64,000 nt of DNA, taken from the NCBI RefSeq assembly GCF_900142415.1, contig NZ_FRAU01000009.1:1-64000 (forward strand), read 5' to 3'. A program made the translations under genes and the position numbers. Of this stretch, positions 34,294 to 43,121 are shown piece by piece (the first letter of the stretch is position 1; each line of letters starts with the position of its first letter). A model generated the notes under the pieces. That model had not been told where the DNA came from, did no database searches, and saw only the letters and a program-made list of their open reading frames with translations. The DNA is from Rhodothermus profundi (GTDB taxonomy: Bacteria > Bacteroidota > Rhodothermia > Rhodothermales > Rhodothermaceae).

Positions 34294-35136
34294 GTGGCAC
34301 GTGCTTCCCGGGCCTGGCAGGTACTGATGCGGTTGCGGCAGGTTATCAAGCGGCCGCAGACCGAACTGCGCCATGAGAATCCCTACCAATTACTGGTAGC
34401 CGTGATGCTTTCGGCGCAGTGCACCGATGCGCGGGTGAACCAGGTAACACCGGCGTTGTTTGCAGCGTTTCCTACGGTGGAGGCGCTGGCCGCTGCCGAG
34501 CCAGAGGATGTGCTGCCGTATATTCGCTCCGTTTCATATCCAAACAGCAAAGCTCGCCATCTGGTGGCCGCAGCCCGCCGCATTCGCGACGAATTCGGGG
34601 GAGCTGTGCCTTCATCTCTCAAAGCGCTCGAGTCGCTTCCAGGCGTTGGGCCTAAAACGGCACGCGTTGTGGCTTCGGTCGCTTTTGGCGTGGCTGCGCT
34701 ACCTGTCGATACGCACGTTTATCGGGTGGCGCATCGCATCGGATTGGTGCGGCGAGCTCGCACGCCCCGTGAGGTTGAGCGGCGGCTCAAACGCCAGCTT
34801 CCGTCTCACGTGTGGGGCGAAGCCCATCATTTGCTTATTCTACATGGACGCTACACCTGCACGGCCCGCCAGCCACGCTGCGCGCAATGCGTGCTCACCG
34901 ACCTGTGCGACCACTACCGGCGATTGCAACGATTACCTGCGCCGCTTACAGGTCTGGATCCCCGACAGGGACGCTACTTCTGCAAACGATGCCGCCGATA
35001 TTTCGATACGCCGGTGTACCGAACCGACCGTTTGGAAGTGGAACAGGTGAGCTGTCTGAACTGCGGCTCCCTGCAGGTATTTGATGCAAAGACCGGATGC
35101 TCCACAAGGCGTGTACCGGACTACCGCGTGCGCTAA
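34294..35136 (+). CDS. nth: Endonuclease III with extra C-terminal zinc ribbon
   Basis: A base-excision repair glycosylase/AP lyase for oxidised pyrimidines. The helix-hairpin-helix L-E-S-L-P-G-V-G-P-K-T-A with its catalytic lysine and the V-D-T-H aspartate are present. The [4Fe-4S] cysteines have the canonical spacing C189-x6-C196-x2-C199-x5-C205. Beyond the normal end there is an added module of about 70 residues with C230-x2-C233-x20-C254-x2-C257, a zinc-ribbon pattern not found in E. coli Nth (211 residues). The GTG start at 34294 aligns best with the E. coli N-terminus; ATG 34327 is an alternative. Confidence 0.93.
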   Translation: MARASRAWQVLMRLRQVIKRPQTELRHENPYQLLVAVMLSAQCTDARVNQVTPALFAAFPTVEALAAAEPEDVLPYIRSVSYPNSKARHLVAAARRIRDEFGGAVPSSLKALESLPGVGPKTARVVASVAFGVAALPVDTHVYRVAHRIGLVRRARTPREVERRLKRQLPSHVWGEAHHLLILHGRYTCTARQPRCAQCVLTDLCDHYRRLQRLPAPLTGLDPRQGRYFCKRCRRYFDTPVYRTDRLEVEQVSCLNCGSLQVFDAKTGCSTRRVPDYRVR

Positions 35137-35163
35137 CGCAGACGATCAACCGATTAACCCATA

Positions 35164-36702
35164 ATGGCCATGGATCCTCGAAAACGCCATCTGCTTGTTA
35201 TTCTTGACGGGTATGGCCTGGCCGAAGACCCGTCCGTGAGTGCCATTGATCATGCCCGCAAACCGTTTCTGGATCACCTGTTTGCCACCTATCCGCATGC
35301 GACCCTGAAAGCCTCCGGACTGGCAGTAGGACTGCCGGAGGGACAAATGGGAAACTCTGAAGTGGGACATCTCAATCTGGGCGCCGGACGCGTTGTCTAC
35401 CAGGAGATTACGCGCATCGACAAAGAAATTGAGGCCGGTACGTTTTTTACAAATAACGTGCTGGTGCAGGCTGCGCAGCACGCCCGTGCAAATGACAGTC
35501 GCTTACACCTGATGGGATGTTTCTCGGACGGAGGCGTGCATGCCAGCCTGAACCACCTGTTCGCCCTGCTGGAGCTAGCCCGGCGTGAAGGGCTGCGGCC
35601 GGAGCAGGTGTGCGTGCACGCGTTCACAGACGGTCGGGATACAGATCCAAAGTCTGGGATTCACTATGTGCAACAGTTTCAGGAAAAGGCGCGGGAAATC
35701 GGCGTTGGACGTATTGTCTCGATCGTAGGGCGCTACTATGCCATGGATCGGGACAAACGATGGGATCGAACAGAAAAGGCCTACCGGCTACTGGTCTATG
35801 GCGAAGGAGAAGTCTTTGGCGATCCCATCCAGGCCCTGGAGGCCAGCTATGCTGAAGGGATTACCGACGAGTTTGTCCGTCCGCGCCGCATTGACTATGG
35901 CGACGGGTATCCTACCCGCATTGCCGATGGTGATGCGGTAATTTTCTATAATTTCCGCGCCGACCGGGCCCGCCAGCTCACTCGAGCCTTTACGGAGGCA
36001 AACTTTGACGCCTTTCCGCGAGGTAACCGGCTGGATCTGCTGTTTGTTACCTTTACGCCCTATGATGAAACCTTTGATCTGCCGGTTGCCTTTGGTAAAG
36101 TTAACCTGCGCATGACGCTTGGCGAAGTGATCTCGGCTCTGGGAGGGCGGCAACTGCGCATAGCAGAAACGGAGAAGTACGCGCACGTGACGTATTTCTT
36201 TAGCGGGGGACGCGAGGAGCCTTTCGAAGGTGAAGACCGGATTCTGGTACCCTCTCCGAAGGTGCCTACCTACGATTTAAAGCCGGAGATGAGCGCTCCG
36301 GAGGTAGCCCGACGCTGCGCCGAAGCGATCGAGAAAAAGATATATAACCTGATCGTACTGAACTTTGCCAACCCCGACATGGTAGGGCACACCGGGGTGT
36401 TTGAGGCAGCCGTTCGCGCGATCGAGGCAGTTGACGCAGCTACCCGCGTCGTGGTCGAAGCTGCGCTGCAGCACGGCTATACAGTGACGATTCTGGCCGA
36501 TCATGGCAATGCGGACCGCATGAAGAATCCTGATGGCTCGCCGCACACAGCCCACACGACCGCACTGGTCCCGCACCTGATCATTAAGCCTGGCTTCCAT
36601 GGGCCCATCCAGGACGGTAAGCTGGGAGATGTAGCCCCCACGATCTTGCGTCTGCTGGGAGAAGACATACCGCCCGAGATGACCGGAGAAGTTCTTATCT
36701 GA
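35164..36702 (+). CDS. gpmI: 2,3-bisphosphoglycerate-independent phosphoglycerate mutase
   Basis: This cytosolic di-manganese enzyme interconverts 3- and 2-phosphoglycerate in glycolysis. L-V-I-L-D-G-Y-G near residue 11 supplies a metal-binding aspartate, and S65 in G-N-S-E-V-G-H is the phosphoryl acceptor. F-T-D-G-R-D-T, G-R-Y-Y-A-M-D-R-D-K-R-W, R-A-D-R-A-R and N-F-A-N-P-D-M-V-G-H-T-G follow in the family order, and A-D-H-G-N-A-D near 443 carries late metal ligands. Length 512 is typical. ATG 35164 or 35170 may be used. Confidence 0.97.
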   Translation: MAMDPRKRHLLVILDGYGLAEDPSVSAIDHARKPFLDHLFATYPHATLKASGLAVGLPEGQMGNSEVGHLNLGAGRVVYQEITRIDKEIEAGTFFTNNVLVQAAQHARANDSRLHLMGCFSDGGVHASLNHLFALLELARREGLRPEQVCVHAFTDGRDTDPKSGIHYVQQFQEKAREIGVGRIVSIVGRYYAMDRDKRWDRTEKAYRLLVYGEGEVFGDPIQALEASYAEGITDEFVRPRRIDYGDGYPTRIADGDAVIFYNFRADRARQLTRAFTEANFDAFPRGNRLDLLFVTFTPYDETFDLPVAFGKVNLRMTLGEVISALGGRQLRIAETEKYAHVTYFFSGGREEPFEGEDRILVPSPKVPTYDLKPEMSAPEVARRCAEAIEKKIYNLIVLNFANPDMVGHTGVFEAAVRAIEAVDAATRVVVEAALQHGYTVTILADHGNADRMKNPDGSPHTAHTTALVPHLIIKPGFHGPIQDGKLGDVAPTILRLLGEDIPPEMTGEVLI

Positions 36703-36797
36703 ATGCAGCGGGCGGAAGGCCGGTGGGGCTCCAGCGCAACACGTTCTTTTTGTGGAGTTGTCGTCAAATGTGTCCGGCACAGCCCGAAAGGGTTGCT

Positions 36798-36818
36798 TAT
36801 AATTTAGACATGATCTAA
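36798..36818 (+). promoter_or_regulatory. TATAAT box and palindrome before apbE operon
   Basis: A perfect TATAAT (36798-36803) is followed directly by TTAGACATGATCTAA (36804-36818), an inverted repeat with 5-base arms and a 5-base spacer, about 30 bases before the apbE start. No good -35 is seen. A palindrome at the expected transcription start suggests an operator. TTAGnnnnnnnCTAA-like sites are used by DtxR/MntR-type metalloregulators, so metal control is possible but unproven. Confidence 0.45.
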
Positions 36819-36848
36819 GTTTGCATCCCGTGCATCGCGCTTAGCGTC

Positions 36849-37820
36849 ATGAATCGGCGAACGTTCCTGCATCGGCTGGGTGGATGGATGATCGGAGGCT
36901 GGCTGGCTGGCTCGCCGTTTCGGTTGTTGGCCCGACCGGCTGAGTCCATGCCGCTGGTGCGTCTCTACCCTGTGATGGGGACGCTGGTGCGCTTTGAAGT
37001 TTATCACCCGGACCGGGCGGCGGCCCGGGACGCCGTCCGGCAGGCCAGTGCGTTGCTGTTTGAGGTGCACCGGCAGATGAGCGTGCAGGAACCCGCGTCG
37101 ATGCTGAGCCGATGGAACGCGAGTCCTTCAGGAGCTGAGCTGGTGTTGCCTGCGCTGACGCGGCAGGCCGTTGCCGAAGCCCTCCGCTGGCGTGAGATTA
37201 CGGCGGGGCGTTTTGATCCAACTGTTGGGGCGGCGGTAGCGGCGTGGCAGCAGGGACGCACGCCGCTCCCGCAGCCGGCGCGTCAGGTGGAAGTGGTAGG
37301 GGAGGGGCGGTTCCGCAAATGGGCCCCCGTGGCGCTTGACCTTGGAGGCAGTGCCAAAGGGTGGGCAGTGGACCAGGCGGTGGCTGTGCTGCAACAGGCA
37401 GGTTGTACGGCCGGTCTGGTCAATGCAGGAGGCGATCTGCGCGTGTTCGGCGCGCCGCCTGGAACGTCAGCCTGGCAGATTGGCATTCGCCATCCGCTGC
37501 GACCCGACGAAGTGCTGGTTACCGTAGCGTTGCGGGATGGGGCGTTGGCAACCAGCGGCGACTACGAGCCGGCTGGCTCCACGCTGGTAGATCCACGTGA
37601 TCTGAGGCGGGTTCGGCTCGAGGGAAGCGTTACGGTCTGGGCTCCTACCTGTGGCGCGGCCGATGCGTTAGCTACAGCGCTGGCTGTTGATCCAGATCCA
37701 CATTGGCTTCCCGATCCTGCCGGTGCGTTGGTGGCGCGGCGAAGCGCCGAAGGACTCCGCGTGCAGACCTATCGCTGGTCGTTCGCTTCATGCTGTAACC
37801 AAACGAAGAAATACCCATGA
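36849..37820 (+). CDS. apbE: FAD:protein FMN transferase
   Basis: ApbE attaches FMN covalently to a threonine of exported FMN-binding proteins using FAD and Mg2+, outside the cytoplasmic membrane. The N-terminus has a Tat-like R-R-T-F-L-H-R-L-G-G-W motif and a hydrophobic stretch. Family motifs are P-V-M-G-T near residue 41, F-D-P-T-V-G near 121, A-L-D-L-G-G-S-A-K-G-W-A-V-D near 162, N-A-G-G-D-L near 192 and A-T-S-G-D-Y near 236. Length 323 is normal. It starts a four-gene unit; the probable FMN-acceptor protein is two genes downstream. Confidence 0.95.
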   Translation: MNRRTFLHRLGGWMIGGWLAGSPFRLLARPAESMPLVRLYPVMGTLVRFEVYHPDRAAARDAVRQASALLFEVHRQMSVQEPASMLSRWNASPSGAELVLPALTRQAVAEALRWREITAGRFDPTVGAAVAAWQQGRTPLPQPARQVEVVGEGRFRKWAPVALDLGGSAKGWAVDQAVAVLQQAGCTAGLVNAGGDLRVFGAPPGTSAWQIGIRHPLRPDEVLVTVALRDGALATSGDYEPAGSTLVDPRDLRRVRLEGSVTVWAPTCGAADALATALAVDPDPHWLPDPAGALVARRSAEGLRVQTYRWSFASCCNQTKKYP

Positions 37821-39223
37821 TGCGTCGATACACGGGATGGCTGTTGCTGATGGCAGTTCTGGCCCTGCCAGCACGGGCTCAGGAAGCCGAAGAGCGAGCG
37901 CGCCTGGGGGGATATGGCGCAATCCGCTTTGAGGCTACCAATCTGGAGCGGCAGTACAACACGTTTACGTTCCGCCGGTTTGTGTTGACCACCGATGTCG
38001 CGATCACTTCGAATTTGCGATTTATTTCAGAGCTGGAGCTGGAGCGGTTCAGAAAGCTGGAGTTGGAGAAAGCGGTTGAAGGGGAGGGAGGCGTAACGGT
38101 GGAACAGGCGGTCGAAGGGACCGATCAGTCAGAGATTGCGATTGAGCAGGCGTGGCTGGAGTGGGCAATTGATCCGGCCTTTCGGCTGCGAGCTGGAGGA
38201 CTGCTTGTCCCTGTAGGACGCTTCAACATTCACCATGATGATAACCAGTGGATGTTTCCGCGACGGTCCCTGGTTGATCGGGGGGCTCCGGTCCTTCCTT
38301 CCAAATCGGCCTGGAATGAGTTAGGGCTGGGCATTGCCGGAGACGTACCGCTTGGGCTGCAAGGACTGCTGAGCTATGAATTCTACGTCGTAAATGGCGT
38401 GCAGCTTGACGTAGAAGTTGAGCAGAAGACCATTAGCCGTCCGGAGGGGGGCAGCAATCACGTGGACCAGGAGCTTGAGTTGAAGTTTGAGCCTTTCACC
38501 GGGACGTTTGGCAACGATACCAAGCAGGCCAAGACGGTAACGGGACGCGTGGCGTTGAGCCCCTCACTGGGCGTAGAGTTGGCGCTTTCGGGCTACTATG
38601 GTCGCTATACGCCGCAGTATCTGCCAGCTGCGTACGTGGGAAGTGTAGGGATTGATTTTCTGCTAAGCCGAGGCGCGCTGGCACTGGAAGGGGAGTATGT
38701 CTACACGTCCATGGGGGATGTGGAAACGGTAGCGCGGGGCTTTGCGCAGCGCGTCTATAATCAGGAAGGTGTCTCGAATGGGTTAGCGGCAGCCGGCGTG
38801 CCCCTTGAAAGCGAAGTTAAGGTGGAGCTGGTGGGGCTAAGCCGCGTGCGCCAGGGATACTGGATTGAGATGCGCTACGCCTTCTTCCCGGAGTTTTTGC
38901 GGGCAACGTTCTTTGGGCAGGGAACCCAGCCGCTCTGGTATGCGGGCGTGCGCTGGGAACAGGTCTGGTTTCGTGATTTGCTGAAGGAGGCGGCATTTGA
39001 GGCGGGCTTGCTGGAAGCGTTCGAGACGTCGGATCGCTGGGTGAACCGTCTGACGTTTGGGCTCACGTACCGTCCTACCCCACTGGTAGGCTTCCAACTG
39101 GCCTATGAGCTGACCTGGACGAATAAGGGGCGGAGCCTGGGGGATGTGACCAACTATCTGATTGCCGACGGCAATGAGGATGTGGCGCAGGCGTTTATCT
39201 TTGGCGTTGTCTTTGGATTCTGA
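37817..39223 (+). CDS. Outer-membrane porin-like beta-barrel protein
   Basis: A 468-residue protein with a signal peptide (W-L-L-L-M-A-V-L-A-L-P-A-R-A-Q). It continues as amphipathic beta-strands with aromatic belts, ending in phenylalanine as many barrels do. It resembles the phosphate-selective porin O/P or DcaP-like group in its early R-R-F-V-L-T-T-D-V-A and the L-L-V-P-V-G-R-F-N-I-H-H-D-D segment. The start codon overlaps the apbE stop (ATGA), so it belongs to that operon. The solute is unknown; in this setting metal chelates or electron shuttles are a guess. Confidence 0.8.
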   Translation: MMRRYTGWLLLMAVLALPARAQEAEERARLGGYGAIRFEATNLERQYNTFTFRRFVLTTDVAITSNLRFISELELERFRKLELEKAVEGEGGVTVEQAVEGTDQSEIAIEQAWLEWAIDPAFRLRAGGLLVPVGRFNIHHDDNQWMFPRRSLVDRGAPVLPSKSAWNELGLGIAGDVPLGLQGLLSYEFYVVNGVQLDVEVEQKTISRPEGGSNHVDQELELKFEPFTGTFGNDTKQAKTVTGRVALSPSLGVELALSGYYGRYTPQYLPAAYVGSVGIDFLLSRGALALEGEYVYTSMGDVETVARGFAQRVYNQEGVSNGLAAAGVPLESEVKVELVGLSRVRQGYWIEMRYAFFPEFLRATFFGQGTQPLWYAGVRWEQVWFRDLLKEAAFEAGLLEAFETSDRWVNRLTFGLTYRPTPLVGFQLAYELTWTNKGRSLGDVTNYLIADGNEDVAQAFIFGVVFGF

Positions 39224-39228
39224 GCAGG

Positions 39229-39269
39229 GGAGGGGCTGGGCTCGCGCCCTGCGCTGGCCCGGCCCCTCC
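39229..39269 (+). promoter_or_regulatory. Strong GC hairpin between porin and FMN-binding genes
   Basis: GGAGGGGCTGGGC (39229-39241) pairs with GCCCGGCCCCTCC (39257-39269): 13 bp with a single U-G pair and a 15-base loop. It starts five bases after the porin stop. No T-run follows, and a GAGG ribosome site for the next gene comes soon after. It probably stabilises the porin mRNA 3' end or sets differential expression in the operon. Confidence 0.55.
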
Positions 39270-39287
39270 TGGCTGCGAGGCAAAACG

Positions 39288-39860
39288 ATGCGTGGTATCG
39301 GCGTGTTGCTGATGCTGGGGATCGGGGTACCCGTCGGATGGGCCCAGGAGCAAGTTTTTCTGACGCCGGAGGAAGCGCTGGCCGAAGTGTTTCCTGAGGG
39401 ACGTTACGTGCAGCGCGATACGCTTCGGTTTTCACCGGCAGCCTTGCAGCAGGCGCAGCACGCCTTGCGTCGCAGCGAGCCGCTTGATTCGGTGCTGGTC
39501 GTCATGCGCGTCTATGATGCGAGCGGTAAGTTGCTGGGGTATGCCGTGATCACTGAAGAAGTAGGCAAATATCGCCCTATCACCTTCATTGTAGGCGTAC
39601 GCCCTGATTTCTCGGTCGAAAAAGTAGCTGTTATGGTTTACCGGGAATCCCATGGAGGGCAGGTTCGGCTGCCTCGCTTTCTCTATCAATACCGCGGTAA
39701 AACAATTCGGGACCCTATTCAGACCCATCGGGACATTGTCAATGTGAGTGGCGCCACCATTTCTGTTCATGCACTTAACCGAGGGGTCAAAAAGGTGTTG
39801 TATTTTGTGACCTCTTACTATCAGAAGCATCCACCGGCGTTGACCTACCATCCGAACTAA
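39288..39860 (+). CDS. Exported FMN-binding domain protein, likely ApbE substrate
   Basis: The 190-residue protein has a signal peptide (G-V-L-L-M-L-G-I-G-V-P-V-G-W-A-Q) and a single FMN-bind domain (PF04205, as in RnfG, NqrC and NosR). The flavinylation motif is N-V-S-G-A-T-I-S; T157 is the expected covalent FMN site. R-D-I-V-N before it and the following A-L-N-R-G-V are also typical. ATG 39288 is chosen over upstream starts because it follows GAGG by seven bases and begins a proper signal peptide. It would carry electrons in the periplasm together with the membrane protein encoded next. Confidence 0.9.
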   Translation: MRGIGVLLMLGIGVPVGWAQEQVFLTPEEALAEVFPEGRYVQRDTLRFSPAALQQAQHALRRSEPLDSVLVVMRVYDASGKLLGYAVITEEVGKYRPITFIVGVRPDFSVEKVAVMVYRESHGGQVRLPRFLYQYRGKTIRDPIQTHRDIVNVSGATISVHALNRGVKKVLYFVTSYYQKHPPALTYHPN

Positions 39861-39864
39861 TGCG

Positions 39865-40383
39865 ATGACGTTTTCACTGCGTTCGCTGCGTGGGACGGCC
39901 CGATGGCTGGTTACGTGGTTTGTGATTGTGGTAGGGGTGGGATACATGACTGGTATTTTGTTCGTGCAGCATACAACGCACAATACGCCGACAGGCGTGG
40001 TGCATCAGTTTCGGGGTAATGAAGACGTCCCCTTAGAGGAGGTAGCAGAGATCAAATACCCCAAAAGCCCCTATGAAATGCTCAATATTCTGCATGCGCA
40101 TATTACTTCCTTTGCGCTCATCTTTCTGGCTGTAGGCGGGCTGTTTCTGGGCACGTCGACTTCAGCGCGATGGAAGGCATTGCTGGTGTTGGAGCCGTTT
40201 GCGGCCACGCTGGTGCTGTTTGGTGGGATGGCAGCGGTGCGCTTCCTGCCAGAAGAATGGGCATGGCCGGCTGCCTGGATTATGCTGGTGGCGGGCATTT
40301 CCACCTTTGTCTGTCTGTATGCCATGATTGTTCGCATTCTGTGGGAGCTGTGGGGGCCCCATAGCCGGCGTGCTGTTGCATGA
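39865..40383 (+). CDS. Four-span membrane protein of the flavin cassette
   Basis: The 172-residue product has about four membrane segments with a periplasmic loop of about 50 residues after the first. A conserved-looking L-H-A-H-I near residue 74 and further histidines in the first loop (Q-H-T-T-H-N) could bind haem or metal. It starts four bases after the FMN-binding gene, so a joint role in transmembrane electron transfer is the simplest idea. No named family is recognised. Confidence 0.75.
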   Translation: MTFSLRSLRGTARWLVTWFVIVVGVGYMTGILFVQHTTHNTPTGVVHQFRGNEDVPLEEVAEIKYPKSPYEMLNILHAHITSFALIFLAVGGLFLGTSTSARWKALLVLEPFAATLVLFGGMAAVRFLPEEWAWPAAWIMLVAGISTFVCLYAMIVRILWELWGPHSRRAVA

Positions 40384-40456
40384 AACGAGGGGTTTTGTTT
40401 TTTTTAAACCTGCCTTCCTGCATTCAAGCCCCTTATCACCAAACCCCGAAGACACC

Positions 40457-40921
40457 ATGCGGTATTGGGCGACCGTCTTGCTGGGGCTGCTTCTGCTCGT
40501 GGGGTGTGGGCAGCAGCAGCGCGAGCAGCCGGCGGCTACGGCCGAACCGCCGCTTCCGGAGGGACGCCTGGCCGTGGAGGAACCGGTTGTCTATGCCACG
40601 GCCGCTGGTGACAGTGCTGTCGTTTCGCTGCGCATCGCCAATGGTACGGCTGAGGGGGATACCCTGGTGGGCGCCGAGGCGCTGGCTGTAGCGCGCGAGG
40701 TCGTCATGCGCGAACTGGTGGGAGATACGGTGCAGACGGCCCGTGAGGTTACGGCTGTAGTGATCCCTGCGCGTTCGCGTGTGGCCATACAGTTGGTGTT
40801 GCGCGATCTGCAACAGGCCATTGAGCCGGGCCAGATGGTGCTGGTTGATTTGCGGTTGGCCCGCCAGGGGCGGCTGCGCGTTCGGGTACCCGTGCGTGAG
40901 GCGCCGATGGCAGCCGAATAA
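40457..40921 (+). CDS. Hypothetical lipoprotein
   Basis: A 154-residue exported protein with a lipobox L-L-V-G-C-G near residue 19, a short Q/E/P-rich linker and a compact valine-rich domain predicted as beta sandwich. The long N-terminal extension of the open frame to 40328 overlaps the previous gene and is rejected. A T-rich stretch at 40398-40406 lies between it and the flavin cassette. Function is unknown; it converges on the M1 peptidase gene with 13 bases between. Confidence 0.7.
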   Translation: MRYWATVLLGLLLLVGCGQQQREQPAATAEPPLPEGRLAVEEPVVYATAAGDSAVVSLRIANGTAEGDTLVGAEALAVAREVVMRELVGDTVQTAREVTAVVIPARSRVAIQLVLRDLQQAIEPGQMVLVDLRLARQGRLRVRVPVREAPMAAE

Positions 40922-40934
40922 GGCCTACCTGAGG

Positions 40935-42932
40935 CTACTGTCCGGTGCTGGCCGGTGCGCGCCATACGTTGTTGCGCCGGTCGATATCAGGAAACCAGCG
41001 TTCGGGATCAATTTCGACCCGAGTGACGGCGGCGCCGGTCGGCACCGTCACGGTCACTCGACGTCGCCCTTCTAACCATACGTCCACCCCAATGGTATCC
41101 TGTACCTGCGACCCGTCGGCCAGCGTCAGCGTCAGATAGACCGGCATGGGGGCCAGCCCGTGGTCTTCTACGGTAATGCGCACGCCGCCCTCGGTGGGTT
41201 CGACGGCAGCGATGGCCTGATCGAGCGTCCACGTTTCCACATACCAGGCGTGCCAGAACCAGTCAAGGTCCTGGCCGCTGACGCGTTCAAAGGTGTTAAA
41301 CAAGTCGTAGGGATAAGGATGTTTGAACGCCCACTCCCGGATAAATGTGCGATAGGCACGCCAGAATACGTCCTCGCCCAGCAGGCCGCGCAGGGCTTCA
41401 AGAAGAATGGCGGGTTTGCTATAGGAGGCAATGCCAAACGCAAAACTGGAATAATGGTAATCTGAGCGGCGCATGATTTCGCCTTCTGCGCCCATACGGG
41501 CCAGCATCAGGTAGCTTTCCTGTTCGATCAGACGAGGCTGCGTGCCCGGGAAAAAGTCGGTGCGTGCCTGGTTTTCTGCAAAGGTGGTGCTGCCTTCGTC
41601 CATCCAGCTATAACGTCGTTCGTTAACGCCGACGATCATCGGAATCCACATATGGGCCAGCTCGTGCGCTGTTACGTAGTAGAGGGCGCTGTCGCCTGCC
41701 GCATTGTAGTCGCCGATGAGCGTCATCATCGGGAATTCCATGCCTCCTCCGATAATGCCGCCGCCTTCAACGGCCGTCATATGGGGCCAGGGGTACGGGA
41801 AGCCGGTTAGTTGCGAAAGGTAGCGAATGGCATGTTGCTGGTAGCGCGTAACGTGAGCCCAGCGGGGAGCGGTAGGGCGCCAGAACGTGTTGATGTGCGC
41901 ATAATCGATCTGACCGTCGCCATCGCGGTCACCCACCGGCGTGCGGGCGCCTTCCCAGAAGGCCTGGCGCACCAGACTGAAGGCCACGTCACGTACATTG
42001 GTAGCCTGGAAGCGCCACTGCAAACGGCCGTTCGTACCGGGTTGTGTGACCGGATCCGTGTCGGGTTCCGCAATGCGCACGGGGGTGTCGCTCTGGTAGG
42101 CCTGATGCATGCGGGCCAGCACGTTGGGGGCCAGCACCTCTTCGGGATTTTCGAGCGTACCGGTAGCCATCACGAGCCAGCCGGCGGGGGCGTCAATGGT
42201 GATGCGATAGTCTCCGTAGCCAAAGTAGAACTCAGCGCGGCTCAGAAAGGGGTCGGTGAACCAGCCGATGACGTCGTCATAAACCGCCATGTGCGGGTAC
42301 CAGTAGGCCAGAAAGTATAGATTGTCATCATAGCCCATGCGGCCACCGGCGCCGCGTTTGGGGATCGTGAAGGACCAGCGGAAGTCCAGTTGGACGGAGT
42401 CGCCGGGGGCAAGGGCGCGGGGCAGAAAGATGACCAGCCGGGTGCCATTGACGGCATAGCGGGGGGCGCCTTCGGGCGCGTCGGCTGGCCAGAAGGCCTC
42501 CTGTCCATCGACGGCCACGTAGTGGAGCGTTACGCCGCCTGTTACTTCGGCAGGTTCATTGCGCACCACACCCTCGGCGTGAACGTTCAGGGGCAGTTCC
42601 AGGAAAAGCTGGTGGAGCGTGTCGGGCGAGCGATTAAGGTAAAGGATCCGCCCTTCGCCGTCGAGGCGACGCGCGGCCGTGTCGATACGGGCAGTTAGAT
42701 CGTATCGGGCCTGCTGCTGCCAGTAGTTAGGTCCGGGCCGACCGTCAGGCGTGCGCGTGCCGCGTTGAATGGCAAGGGCAAACGACGGAGGAAGCGTGAG
42801 GGGCGCAGGCAATGGACGTTCCGGACGCAAAAGCGTGGGAGCTTGCGCCGAAGAAGCAGGCTCAATCGGACGCGAAGTGGTGCAACTGGCAAGCAGCAGC
42901 GCACTAAGCAGCACCGAGAAAGCGCGACGCAT
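40935..42932 (-). CDS. M1 family zinc metallopeptidase, lipoprotein
   Basis: This is an aminopeptidase-type enzyme attached to the envelope. The start at 42932 gives a lipoprotein signal (V-L-L-S-A-L-L-L-A-S-C). The frame beyond it carries no recognisable sequence. The zinc site is canonical: H423-E-L-A-H427 followed after 18 residues by E446 in W-M-D-E-G. The G-G-G-M-E-F-P-M substrate motif (the G-x-M-E-N equivalent) lies just upstream. The N-terminal half is the usual beta-saddle domain. Length is 665 residues. It is divergent from pstS. Confidence 0.92.
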   Translation of the reverse strand: MRRAFSVLLSALLLASCTTSRPIEPASSAQAPTLLRPERPLPAPLTLPPSFALAIQRGTRTPDGRPGPNYWQQQARYDLTARIDTAARRLDGEGRILYLNRSPDTLHQLFLELPLNVHAEGVVRNEPAEVTGGVTLHYVAVDGQEAFWPADAPEGAPRYAVNGTRLVIFLPRALAPGDSVQLDFRWSFTIPKRGAGGRMGYDDNLYFLAYWYPHMAVYDDVIGWFTDPFLSRAEFYFGYGDYRITIDAPAGWLVMATGTLENPEEVLAPNVLARMHQAYQSDTPVRIAEPDTDPVTQPGTNGRLQWRFQATNVRDVAFSLVRQAFWEGARTPVGDRDGDGQIDYAHINTFWRPTAPRWAHVTRYQQHAIRYLSQLTGFPYPWPHMTAVEGGGIIGGGMEFPMMTLIGDYNAAGDSALYYVTAHELAHMWIPMIVGVNERRYSWMDEGSTTFAENQARTDFFPGTQPRLIEQESYLMLARMGAEGEIMRRSDYHYSSFAFGIASYSKPAILLEALRGLLGEDVFWRAYRTFIREWAFKHPYPYDLFNTFERVSGQDLDWFWHAWYVETWTLDQAIAAVEPTEGGVRITVEDHGLAPMPVYLTLTLADGSQVQDTIGVDVWLEGRRRVTVTVPTGAAVTRVEIDPERWFPDIDRRNNVWRAPASTGQ

Positions 42933-43121
42933 GGTAATGGTAGGCTGATTCAACAGATGCCTCCAATATAGGAAGGGCCCAGACATTGTTGCCACATGCT
43001 GCGGCGGGGATGTTAACGATTTGATAATCTCTGAACGTGCATGATTTACCATTCGTTGACATGGGATTTGTTAGATTACCAGCCGAAGCAGAGCCGATGA
43101 TTCATCAACCATGCGGAAGAC

